Positions 1 through 7,498 of a stretch of 39,823 bases of DNA are shown piece after piece. Origin of the DNA: Bdellovibrionaceae bacterium UBA2316 (GTDB lineage Bacteria; Bdellovibrionota; Bdellovibrionia; Bdellovibrionales; Bdellovibrionaceae); the NCBI GenBank assembly GCA_002345205.1, contig DDVI01000076.1, positions 1 to 39,823 of the forward strand. Direction: 5' to 3'. Numbering within the stretch: position 1 is the first letter of the stretch; every line of letters begins with the position of its first letter. Position numbers and translations under genes: made by a program. The notes beneath the pieces are model-generated. The model saw nothing but the letters and a program-made list of their open reading frames with translations, was not told where the DNA came from and did no database searches.

Positions 1-214
1 TTTTGATACGAAAAATCCCGGAAACTAGCTAGTGTCTAACTTTGATACAGGTGAATAGCCGAAAGCAGTCTTTACCGGCAATAGGCGTCCCAAAAAGGCA
101 CGAAATGCCGAGCATAGCTGGCTTCCCCTTAGCATTGCTTAAGCCGGTATGCCTACAACAGCACAAAGATTATTTTTTATTTTACCTCCACTATCTAGGT
201 ATTTTGGCCCTAAA

Positions 215-522
215 AAGGTGGGCGTGTTCGTATGCATTCTAGTGTTGATTTCATCAGTCCATAGAAATGCCCATAGTGTTTTGCAATATTTCTGTCAGTG
301 GCAAAACGCAAATGCGTCACAGAGCCGAATGGCCCACGTACGATCCGTTCACCACAGCCGTACGTATCTGGATTTTCCTATGTTAACTATTGTGACACGG
401 ATATTTCTAATTGGGCGCACGCTTACTGGGGCGAAAACCTAGAACGTCTTATGGATGTAAAGACCAAGTGGGATCCTGAAAACTTCTTTAAGCATGCTCA
501 AAGCATTCCGGCACGAGGATAA
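215..522 (+). pseudogene. FAD-linked oxidase (BBE family), C-terminal remnant
   Basis: The last stretch encodes a clear berberine-bridge C-terminal signature: YVSGFSYVNY, then WAHAYWGENLERL, then VKTKWDPENFF and HAQSIP. Intact enzymes of this family bind FAD covalently and oxidise sugars or alcohols. Here only about 100 codons survive and they lie in different frames. VHRNAHSVLQY and HVRSVHHS are read in frame 2, and the PYVSGFSYVNY part in frame 1, so a single-base deletion lies near 350-362. A further shift near 240-250 would join GGRVRMHSSVDFIS (frame 1) to VHRNA (frame 2). An in-frame stop (274-276) closes the final frame upstream. Bases 1-214 show nothing I can assign. The remnant ends 2 bp before the next start, suggesting that the two were once co-transcribed. 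Confidence 0.7.
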
Positions 523-524
523 CA

Positions 525-1100
525 ATGACGGCCCTATTGATTTTTATATTTTGTTTTTCAAGCTCAACGTTAGCGAATACATACCTACGCTTAGTTTCAC
601 CGGCTGTTAATCAATTGAAAACCGATAACCCAATTCAAGTTCATACAGAACTAAATGGGAATTTTTTTAAATTTCACTTTGATGTGCACGCTAAAGAAAT
701 AAATGGTAAACCTTTCTTTACGGCTAAGGACTATCCTTTTCAATATGATGTGGTCGAATTGTTTTTAGCCGTCGGCGATTCGACTTACCCGTAGTATGAA
801 TTTGAAGTTACGCCGTTTGATCAAACCTTTGTGGTCAGAATCGATTCACCTAAAAAATTTGTAAACAATGCGCCTGTGGAGTGGCATCATTCGGCCCAAC
901 GAACGCCGTATGGTTGGACGGTGACGATCGTAGTTGACTTAACCAAATTAGGCTGGAGCGGAGACCCCGCAAAGATAAAAGGAAACTTATACGCGATACA
1001 AGGCAAGTTCCCTAATCGCCATTTCTGGAGCTTGTCGTTACCAAAAATGAAAAAGGCGAATTTTCATTCGCCTCAATATTTTCAAAATCTAATCAATTAA
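525..1100 (+). pseudogene. Secreted CBM9/DOMON-like protein interrupted by an amber codon
   Basis: One continuous frame of about 191 codons is broken only by TAG at 792-794. The N-terminus is a signal peptide (ALLIFIFCFSSSTLA). The body reads like a family-9 carbohydrate-binding-type beta-sandwich: YDVVELFLAVGDSTYP, then (stop) YEFEVTP, later TPYGWTVTIVVDL, and a C-terminal NLYAI. Family members often have tyrosine or a similar residue where the stop falls, so one base change explains it. Frame, composition and downstream motifs are otherwise intact, which suggests a recent lesion, a sequencing error, or less likely readthrough. It follows the BBE remnant by 2 bp, so the two may have formed a small operon for sugar or aldehyde oxidation. 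The family call is by pattern only. Confidence 0.65.
1048..1073 (-). terminator. Rho-independent terminator of the minus-strand duplicated-domain gene
   Basis: An 8-bp perfect stem, AGGCGAAT (1054-1061) with ATTCGCCT (1066-1073), encloses a 4-base loop. Read on the minus strand it is followed by a T-run (complement of 1050-1054 and of the A-rich 1043-1048). It sits about 48 bp after the stop of the minus-strand gene, inside the last codons of the plus-strand pseudogene. Confidence 0.6.
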
Positions 1101-1120
1101 ACTTACAAATTCAAAGTGCC

Positions 1121-1828
1121 TTATCGTGAGGCAAATTGCCAATCAAACAATGTATTGACCGATTTTCCATTTAAAGAACGAACGTGCAATAAATAACGAC
1201 CGGCTCTTCCCATTGGAATATATGTAGAGTACTCAAATGGAAAACTTCCATGGATACAGTTAGTATATGTTGGTAGCAGTTCCGCAATCGGCTGGATCGT
1301 TACGACATTTTCATTTACGTTGGAAACAACCCTCTTAACTGACATACACGAATTAGTAAATACTCCTGACAATGTTAAAGCAAGCTTACCACCTACATTT
1401 TTTACGTACGCCTGGGACACGGGTGCATAAAGATAGTCATCTGGTGTATTGGTGCGGGCGACATTCACATTCAAGCGACCAAGTGCACGACCATTTCCCT
1501 GAACGACTTGATAGTTACCAGGAGGTATAATTCCGAAATTTACAACTTCATCATGCGGCACAGTCACATCCAGACACGGGCCAGAATACCGATATTCATA
1601 CGCTGTAATAGAAATAGTTTTTGCACCTGGGTTGACATTGACTCGGGTCCCTGCCGATCGTGAGCATGTATCCCGATAAACACCCTCAACTACCATTTGC
1701 ACATGATCGTTCGAGTCGAAACCACTTGGAATATATCCAGTGTTCATTGTCGATGCTTTTAGGATTGGATCGTTTTGCGCCCAAACGCTAACAGCGAAAC
1801 AAAAAATAATAGCCACTTTTTTCATCAT
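1121..1828 (-). CDS. Secreted protein with an internal domain duplication
   Basis: About 235 aa with a signal peptide (KKVAIIFCFAVSVWA, cleaved before QNDP). I recognise no named family. Two halves are related: EGVYRDTC...SGPC with IIPPGNYQV (residues 48-120) and SGVFTNSC...YTNC with IPMGRAGRYLL (154-225). Each half has two cysteines exactly 30 residues apart (C55/C85 and C161/C191), consistent with one disulfide per beta-rich repeat. The open frame extends upstream to 1975. The start was placed at ATG 1828 (or the adjacent ATG 1825) because AGGGGG lies 4 to 7 bases upstream and the signal peptide begins there. The product should be periplasmic or extracellular. It is divergent from the alcohol dehydrogenase gene. 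Confidence 0.75.
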   Translation of the reverse strand: MMKKVAIIFCFAVSVWAQNDPILKASTMNTGYIPSGFDSNDHVQMVVEGVYRDTCSRSAGTRVNVNPGAKTISITAYEYRYSGPCLDVTVPHDEVVNFGIIPPGNYQVVQGNGRALGRLNVNVARTNTPDDYLYAPVSQAYVKNVGGKLALTLSGVFTNSCMSVKRVVSNVNENVVTIQPIAELLPTYTNCIHGSFPFEYSTYIPMGRAGRYLLHVRSLNGKSVNTLFDWQFASR

Positions 1829-2063
1829 ACTTCCCCCTTGGAAATAAATTCGGTTTGATTTGTTGTGAACGAGGCTTAGCATAAGCAGGTTAAATGCCAA
1901 CCCTTTTAACCTGATAATTACATCTAATGACGTCAAAACGAGACATTTTAACATTAGCCTGTGACAAGTTGACACGACACAAACTCGAGCACCGCATAAT
2001 TTAACGTTCTGAGTTTGGCCCTATCGTTGCTTTAATCTTTTTTGATTTAAATGAAAGGAATTT

Positions 2064-3119
2064 ATGAAAACCATGAAAGCCGCTGTATTTGTCCGCCCTG
2101 GAAAAATTGAACTTCAAGAAAAACCGATACCCACCGTTGGACCGACTGATGCGTTAATAAAAATATCAACGACGACGATCTGTGGAACAGATGTACATAT
2201 ATTAAAAGGTGAATATCCGGTTCGCCCAGGACTAACCATTGGTCACGAACCCGTGGGAACGATTGCTGCGGTCGGTAGCGCCGTCACCGGATACGAACTC
2301 GGTCAGCGAGTCATTGTCGGTGCCATCACTCCTTGCGGTCAATGCAGCCCGTGTTTAGATAGTCAACATTCCCAATGCGGGGGTCATGCGATGGGGGGCT
2401 GGAAATTTGGAAATAGTATTGATGGGTGTCAGGCAGAATACGTACTTGTTCCAAACGCCATGGCTAATCTAACCCCAATTCCCAGCATTCTGACGGATGA
2501 ACAAGTTTTAATGTGTCCCGATATCATGAGTACTGGTTTTAGCGGGGCCGAAAGTGGACATATTAGAATTGGTGATAGTGTGGCCGTTTTCGCTCAAGGC
2601 CCTATTGGCCTCTGCGCCACGGCGGGAGCCAAACTCAAAGGCGCCAGTGAAATTTTCGCCATCGACAGCATAAACGGTCGACTTGAAATTTCAAAAGCTT
2701 TAGGGGCAACGAAAACCATCAACTTTAAAACTGAAGATCCAATTAAAGTGATCATGGACGCAACTCATGGCCGCGGGGTGGACGTAGCTATCGAAGCGCT
2801 CGGAACTCAAAGCACATTCGAATCCTGCTTACGCGTGCTTCGCCCGGGAGGTACTCTATCAAGTCTTGGGGTCTATTCCGGAAAATTGACACTTCCTTTA
2901 GATGCATTTGCCGCAGGCCTGGGGGATCATAAAATCGTAACGACATTGTGCCCTGGCGGCAAAGAGCGTATGCGAAGACTCCTGAATGTAGTCGCCGCCG
3001 GAAGCGTGGACTTAAAACCGCTCGTCACGCATAGGTTTAAACTCGACGATATTGAAAAAGCGTACGATTTATTTGCTAACCAAAGAGATGGTGTCCTAAA
3101 AGTCGCCATTACCCCTTAA
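2064..3119 (+). CDS. Zinc-dependent alcohol dehydrogenase, secondary-alcohol type
   Basis: 351 aa, full length for the medium-chain dehydrogenase family, which interconverts alcohols and aldehydes or ketones with NAD(P). Catalytic zinc ligands are visible as C40 (CGTD), H61-E62 (GHE) and D153 (CPDIMSTG). A structural-zinc lobe has C91, C94, C97 and C105, in the spacing seen in horse liver enzyme. The Rossmann nucleotide-binding loop is around GPIGLCA (about 180). The CPDIMSTG and CPGGKERMRRL signatures match the Thermoanaerobacter-type secondary alcohol (isopropanol) dehydrogenases, so a secondary or short-chain alcohol is the likeliest substrate (inference). AAAGGAA precedes ATG 2064 at good spacing. 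The CBS-domain gene follows after 17 bp, probably in the same transcript. Confidence 0.9.
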   Translation: MKTMKAAVFVRPGKIELQEKPIPTVGPTDALIKISTTTICGTDVHILKGEYPVRPGLTIGHEPVGTIAAVGSAVTGYELGQRVIVGAITPCGQCSPCLDSQHSQCGGHAMGGWKFGNSIDGCQAEYVLVPNAMANLTPIPSILTDEQVLMCPDIMSTGFSGAESGHIRIGDSVAVFAQGPIGLCATAGAKLKGASEIFAIDSINGRLEISKALGATKTINFKTEDPIKVIMDATHGRGVDVAIEALGTQSTFESCLRVLRPGGTLSSLGVYSGKLTLPLDAFAAGLGDHKIVTTLCPGGKERMRRLLNVVAAGSVDLKPLVTHRFKLDDIEKAYDLFANQRDGVLKVAITP

Positions 3120-3136
3120 ACAAAAAAGGAGAAACT

Positions 3137-3544
3137 ATGAATTCGTTAAACATTCCGGTTGAAGAGTTCACTACGCCTGATCCGATTACGGCTATTGAAA
3201 CGACGCCGATACATGACATTATAAAACTTATGAAGGAACATGGCGTTCGACATTTACCTATATTGCGTGACGGTATTGCCGTCGGCATCATTAGCGATCG
3301 AGACGCCCAAGTCGTTTCAGGTCTAACCGTACGAGAGAAAATTCAGATTCAGGCTTCTGATATTATGGTTTCAAATCCGGTTACGGTCAGCGCACAAGAC
3401 AGTTTAGAAGACGTGGCCTTCCTGATGTCTCAGAAAAAAATCGGGAGTGTTCTTGTAACCGACGAAAACGATTCGTTGTTAGGTATTTTTACTGTTACGG
3501 ATGCACTTAACGCCTTGATCGAGATCGTGCGAGCAAATACTTAA
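3137..3544 (+). CDS. Small protein with two CBS domains
   Basis: 135 aa consisting almost entirely of a CBS pair. CBS1 spans about residues 10-60 (TPDPITAIETTPIHDIIKLM, GVRHLPIL, GIISDRD). CBS2 spans about 73-130 (DIMVSNPVTVSAQDSLEDVA, IGSVLVTD, LLGIFTVTDAL). CBS pairs bind adenosyl nucleotides such as AMP, ATP or SAM and usually regulate a partner by energy state. No effector domain is attached, so it probably acts on another protein. Strong SD (AAAGGAG) 6 bases before the ATG. It lies 17 bp after the alcohol dehydrogenase, which makes that enzyme, or nitrogen metabolism downstream, a possible target (inference). Confidence 0.88.
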   Translation: MNSLNIPVEEFTTPDPITAIETTPIHDIIKLMKEHGVRHLPILRDGIAVGIISDRDAQVVSGLTVREKIQIQASDIMVSNPVTVSAQDSLEDVAFLMSQKKIGSVLVTDENDSLLGIFTVTDALNALIEIVRANT

Positions 3545-3660
3545 GTCGTCACTCTTGTCTTAACTTTAAACAGTCGCGACACTACTCTGCGCCATAAAAC
3601 TATTCTTCTATTTTTAGTTTGATTTTATTCACCTATGGCATAGCCTTTTTAATTGAAATA

Positions 3661-3729
3661 GCTCTTTTATAAAAGAGCAAAATGCCTTATTATTAAGGCT
3701 AATCCTTAGAGTCGTCGATTCTAAGGGTT
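3661..3729 (+). promoter_or_regulatory. Three consecutive stem-loops in the leader of the GSIII gene
   Basis: The 256-bp gap before the glutamine synthetase gene holds three inverted repeats in a row. (1) 3661-3678 is a perfect 18-bp palindrome beginning GCTCTTTT. (2) 3684-3699 pairs GCCTTA with TAAGGC over a 4-base loop. (3) 3701-3729 pairs AATCCTTAGA with TCTAAGGGTT over 9 bases, with one mismatch. None has a T-run typical of a terminator. They could be an RNA leader, operator sites, or a terminator for the CBS gene. The function is unknown. Confidence 0.45.
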
Positions 3730-3800
3730 AAAACCAAAACATCTTTGTAAGAGACTAATACGTAAACGTTAAAGCTTCTTGCAGAAAAAAAGGAGTACCC

Positions 3801-6023
3801 ATGTCGTCAGATCTGTCTGGATCTACACCCCGTTCGCGCGCCTTAGCGGCCGCAAGTTCGCAACTTCCCGCAAAAATAACACGACCAAATAGCGAGAATG
3901 CCCCAGTATCGGAGTTCTTTGGTTGCAACACATTTGGCTTAGCTCAAATGCGTGAAAAATTGCCTAAAGATTCTTACCAAAGTTTACTTAAAACTTTAGA
4001 CCACGGAAAAAAATTACCTAAAGAAACAGCGGAAGCCATTGCCTCAGCCGTTAAAGAGTGGTCTGTGGCTAAAGGTGTTACTCATTTCTGTCACTGGTTC
4101 CAACCGATGACAGGATTAAGCGCCGAAAAACACGACGCCTTCATTACAATTCAATCGACTCATCACTCTGAACTTCGCGTGATCGAGCGCTTCACTGGTT
4201 CACAATTAATCCAAGGGGAACCCGATGCATCCAGTTTCCCATCTGGTGGAACTCGTTCAACATTCGAAGCTCGTGGTTACACAACGTGGGATCCATCGTC
4301 GCCTCTTTTTATTATTGAAGACGAAGCGAGTAAAACTCTGTGCATCCCAACCGTATTCTTTGGTTACCATGGCCAAGCGCTTGACTGCAAAACGCCTCTG
4401 TTAAGATCCGTAGATTCACTGAGCAACGAAGCCTGTGAATTCCTAAAATTAATCGGCGATGTGGATGCGAAACAAGTGAATGCCACATTAGGTGCGGAAC
4501 AAGAGTATTTCTTAATCGACAAAAATTTCGTTTCCTTACGTCCGGACTTGTTAATGACAGGTCGTACATTGTTAGGCTCGCCATCGACGCGCGGTCAGCA
4601 ATTAGAAGATCATTACTTTGGGTCTATCCCCTCACGCGCGAAAAGCTTCATGCAAGATGTGGAATATGAATTATTCAAATTAGGTATCCCAGCGAAAACT
4701 CGTCACAACGAAGTAGCACCAAGCCAATTTGAATTAGCGCCTATTTTCGAAGATGTGAACATTTCATCTGACCACAACACATTAACGATGGAAGTTTTAA
4801 AACGTGTGGCTCTTAAACATAATTTCGTATGCCTGTTGCATGAAAAACCATTCGTAGGTATCAACGGCAGCGGCAAACACAACAACTGGTCATTATCAAA
4901 TGACAAAGGTGAAAACTTACTTGAACCGGGAACAACTCCTCATCAAAACTTACGCTTCTTAGCCGTCCTAGCTGTCGTATTAAAAGCCGTAAATGATAAT
5001 GCTGCGGTTCTGCGTGCGACGATTGCGAATCCGGGCAACGATCACCGTTTAGGTGCGAACGAGGCGCCGCCAGCGATCATTTCTGTGTTCTTAGGTTCGA
5101 TGCTAGAAAAAATCTGCAACGATATCGAAGAAGGCAAGTCAGCTAAAGCGACTGAACAATCAATCATCGATTTAGGTGTTGGAAAAATTCCTAACATTTC
5201 TAAAGACTATACGGATCGTAACCGTACGTCTCCGTTTGCATTCACTGGAAATAAATTCGAATTCCGTGCGGTAGGTTCATCAGCGATCGTATCGGTTCCA
5301 ATGACGTATTTAAATGCAGCGGTAGCGAGTACATTCCGTCATGCGTCTGGCGTTTTAAAAGACTTATTAAAAACGAAATCAAATCGTGACGAAGCCATTA
5401 TGGACATGATTCGCATGTACTTAAAAGAATCTAAAAAAGTACGTTTCGATGGGAATGGTTATTCACAAGAATGGCGCGACGAAGCCGCCTCTCGTGGTTT
5501 ACCGATCTTGAAATCGACAGCAGATGCCATCGAAGTTTACAAGGACTCTAAAAAAACAGCGTTTCTAACGGAATTGAAAGTTCTATCATCCGAAGAAATC
5601 ATGTCCCGTTACCACATAAGCGTTGAACGCTACGTGAAAACCGTCGACATCGAAATCGACACATTGTTAGAAATGACTCAAACGATCGTCATCCCAGCCG
5701 TTGAAAAACAATTGATGGCACTATCAACAACTCACCAAAACATCGTTTCCTCAACGTTGAAGAAACATCATGCGGCTCGCACTCAGAAACTGGAAGCCAC
5801 ATTTGAAACAATCTTGAGCCTTCAAGATGAATTGATTCGCTTGGCCGAATCCACGAGCAGCCTGCACGATGAATCTGCACGCATGAAGAAATTAGCACAC
5901 GAAGTACAACCATTAAGTTTCAGATTACGCGAAGCTTGCGACCAAGCGGAACGCTTGGTATCTGACGAATTGTGGCCATTACCGAAATATCGCGAAATGT
6001 TGTTTGCGGCGTCGCTGTCGTAG
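3801..6023 (+). CDS. glnN: Glutamine synthetase type III
   Basis: 740 aa, the length of GSIII and far longer than GSI (about 470). It makes glutamine from glutamate, ammonia and ATP in the cytoplasm. The N-terminal GSIII-specific region (residues 35-110, SEFFGCNTFG and HFCHWFQPMTG) is present. The catalytic core follows: LGAEQEYFLID (metal-binding glutamates), TRHNEVAPSQFELAP, NGSGKHNNWS, ANPGNDHRLGANEAPPAI, and RNRTSPFAFTGNKFEFRA. The last 200 residues form the helical GSIII C-terminal domain. The start at ATG 3801 has AAAGGAG about 7 bases upstream. No neighbouring nitrogen gene is present. The three stem-loops upstream are the only regulatory hint. Confidence 0.95.
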   Translation: MSSDLSGSTPRSRALAAASSQLPAKITRPNSENAPVSEFFGCNTFGLAQMREKLPKDSYQSLLKTLDHGKKLPKETAEAIASAVKEWSVAKGVTHFCHWFQPMTGLSAEKHDAFITIQSTHHSELRVIERFTGSQLIQGEPDASSFPSGGTRSTFEARGYTTWDPSSPLFIIEDEASKTLCIPTVFFGYHGQALDCKTPLLRSVDSLSNEACEFLKLIGDVDAKQVNATLGAEQEYFLIDKNFVSLRPDLLMTGRTLLGSPSTRGQQLEDHYFGSIPSRAKSFMQDVEYELFKLGIPAKTRHNEVAPSQFELAPIFEDVNISSDHNTLTMEVLKRVALKHNFVCLLHEKPFVGINGSGKHNNWSLSNDKGENLLEPGTTPHQNLRFLAVLAVVLKAVNDNAAVLRATIANPGNDHRLGANEAPPAIISVFLGSMLEKICNDIEEGKSAKATEQSIIDLGVGKIPNISKDYTDRNRTSPFAFTGNKFEFRAVGSSAIVSVPMTYLNAAVASTFRHASGVLKDLLKTKSNRDEAIMDMIRMYLKESKKVRFDGNGYSQEWRDEAASRGLPILKSTADAIEVYKDSKKTAFLTELKVLSSEEIMSRYHISVERYVKTVDIEIDTLLEMTQTIVIPAVEKQLMALSTTHQNIVSSTLKKHHAARTQKLEATFETILSLQDELIRLAESTSSLHDESARMKKLAHEVQPLSFRLREACDQAERLVSDELWPLPKYREMLFAASLS

Positions 6024-6517
6024 TATTTTTAGATAGTTGAAAATGAAACGTCCCCTAGTGCAATGCTGGGGGACGATAAGGACACAGCTTCACAAGTCTT
6101 GGGCGGTTTATAAAATTGGCTATTTCAGTTTGCATCCATAAATTCTTTCATATCATGTGATGATCATCAAGATACAGATTAAAAACTAATCCCAAAAACA
6201 TAATCTGATTTCAAATGGTACCCCTTTCTTTCCACTTCCGTTCGGAAGAAAATTGCAAAACCATTTAGTACTTAGAAAAAATGCGTCATCGAAAATAAAC
6301 TTGACGTGATTTTCTCGTTTTCTCAAAACGCTTTGTGAACAAGTTTTTCAAAGCATGAGATCCACCACTAAAAGCCGAGGACAACGCAACAGAAATCAAT
6401 TTAAGAACAACCAAAGCCTCTTAATTCACGAATTAACAATTCCATCAAAAACAAAAACTCTCTAAATTGTAAATTTTAAACCCATGATATGTTGTTTGAA
6501 ATTATGCGAGGTAATCT
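6024..6517. other. 494-bp gene-free intergenic region after glnN
   Basis: AT-rich with no convincing gene. It holds a hairpin at 6049-6075 (CGTCCCC with GGGGACG, no T-run), possibly the 3' end of the glnN message. At 6234-6248 it has the near-palindrome ACTTCCGTTCGGAAG, which recurs in inverted orientation inside the next gene (7076-7090). The 60 bases before the HNH gene are very AT-rich and probably hold its promoter, but I cannot place -35/-10 boxes with confidence. Confidence 0.5.
6049..6075 (+). terminator. Possible glnN 3' hairpin (no T-run)
   Basis: CGTCCCC (6049-6055) pairs with GGGGACG (6069-6075) about 25 bp after the glnN stop. An extra AG/CT pair with a bulge is possible. No T-tract follows, so it may protect the transcript end or be a weak terminator. 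Confidence 0.35.
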
Positions 6518-7477
6518 ATGTCTGAATCATCGTATTTAAAAGTGCTTACGAACTTAACTCTTGATGAAAACTTGCAAGAACTCATTGTCAGTGAACGCGA
6601 GATTTTAACAGAGATCATTGCCTACATTCGTGAGGTCGATTGTCGCAAAATGTTTCTTTCGTTTGGATATCCGAGTTTGTTTGAATATCTGACTCGGCGT
6701 ATGGGTTATTCCAATGCCAGCGCCCAGCGTCGCATCAATGCGGCTCGACTCACAAACGAAGTTCCGGAGGTATTGTCCCATTTAGAATCAGGCGAGATCA
6801 ACTTATCGCAAATCTCTGTTGTGACTCAAGCTATCCGCCAAGCCGGAAAAAATTCACACAAAGTGGATATCGCAATAAAGGAAAACTTAATAAATACAAT
6901 TGCAGGGAAAGACTTAAAACAAACTGAGATTATCGTCAGCAAAACCTTGAATCTCCATGTTCAAGAAGGTGCAAAAGCTAAACATCAAAAAGATGAATCC
7001 GTGCGCTTTGAGCTGACGCTTACAAAAGAGCAGTGGAAAAAACTAAATCAAACGCGAGATATACTATCCAATTCACTTCCGAACGGAAGTAACTGGAATA
7101 ACCTAATTGAATGCCTGTGTGACGGAGTCATATCTAAAAAAGACAAAGAGGCACTTAAGAAAACTCGAACCCCTAAAACGTCCCGTCCAAAATCTACAGA
7201 GTCAGATTTAAATATTAGGCAAAACCAGAAAACTTCAGATAGGAAGGCGATTCCCAAATCAATTCAACGCGAAGTTTTCGCGCGGGATAAATGCTGCCAA
7301 TTTCAAAGCAAAATAGTGGGCCACAAATGTTCAACAACTTGGAATCTTACACTTGATCATATTCAGCCCGTATGGGCCGGCGGCCAAAATTCAGCCGACA
7401 ACCTTAGAGTTTTGTGTGCTAGTCAAATTCGGAAATCTATCGGGAGCAAACCGGGACACGATACGTTTGATTTTTAG
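6518..7477 (+). CDS. HNH-type endonuclease-like protein with degenerate final motif
   Basis: 319 aa. The N-terminal helical region (about 40-115: FGYPSLFEYLTRRMGYSNASAQRRI, EVPEVLSHLESGEINLSQIS) resembles the domain preceding HNH modules in multicopy bdellovibrio and DUF222-type proteins. A basic linker (about 195-245) follows. The C-terminus is HNH-like: IQREVFARDKCCQF, then CSTTWNLTLDHIQP (H281), then NSADNLRVLC (C300). The usual HN pair after that cysteine is replaced by ASQI (residues 301-304), so the last metal ligand appears lost and activity is doubtful. SD GAGGT lies about 7 bases before the ATG. The family is often duplicated and mobile (known); function here is unknown. Confidence 0.75.
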   Translation: MSESSYLKVLTNLTLDENLQELIVSEREILTEIIAYIREVDCRKMFLSFGYPSLFEYLTRRMGYSNASAQRRINAARLTNEVPEVLSHLESGEINLSQISVVTQAIRQAGKNSHKVDIAIKENLINTIAGKDLKQTEIIVSKTLNLHVQEGAKAKHQKDESVRFELTLTKEQWKKLNQTRDILSNSLPNGSNWNNLIECLCDGVISKKDKEALKKTRTPKTSRPKSTESDLNIRQNQKTSDRKAIPKSIQREVFARDKCCQFQSKIVGHKCSTTWNLTLDHIQPVWAGGQNSADNLRVLCASQIRKSIGSKPGHDTFDF

Positions 7478-7498
7478 CTCACACTATGAGCTAAAAAT
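7470..7498. terminator. Bidirectional terminator spanning both stop codons
   Basis: A perfect 12-bp stem, ATTTTTAGCTCA (7470-7481) and TGAGCTAAAAAT (7487-7498), has a 5-base loop. The plus-strand HNH stop (TAG 7475-7477) and the minus-strand lipoprotein stop (7491-7493) both lie inside the arms. T-runs are built into each arm. Confidence 0.65.

Noticed and set aside
1969..2000. TTGACA and CATAAT before the alcohol dehydrogenase as a promoter
   Set aside because: The spacing is 20 bp, longer than a normal sigma-70 spacer, so I do not call it.
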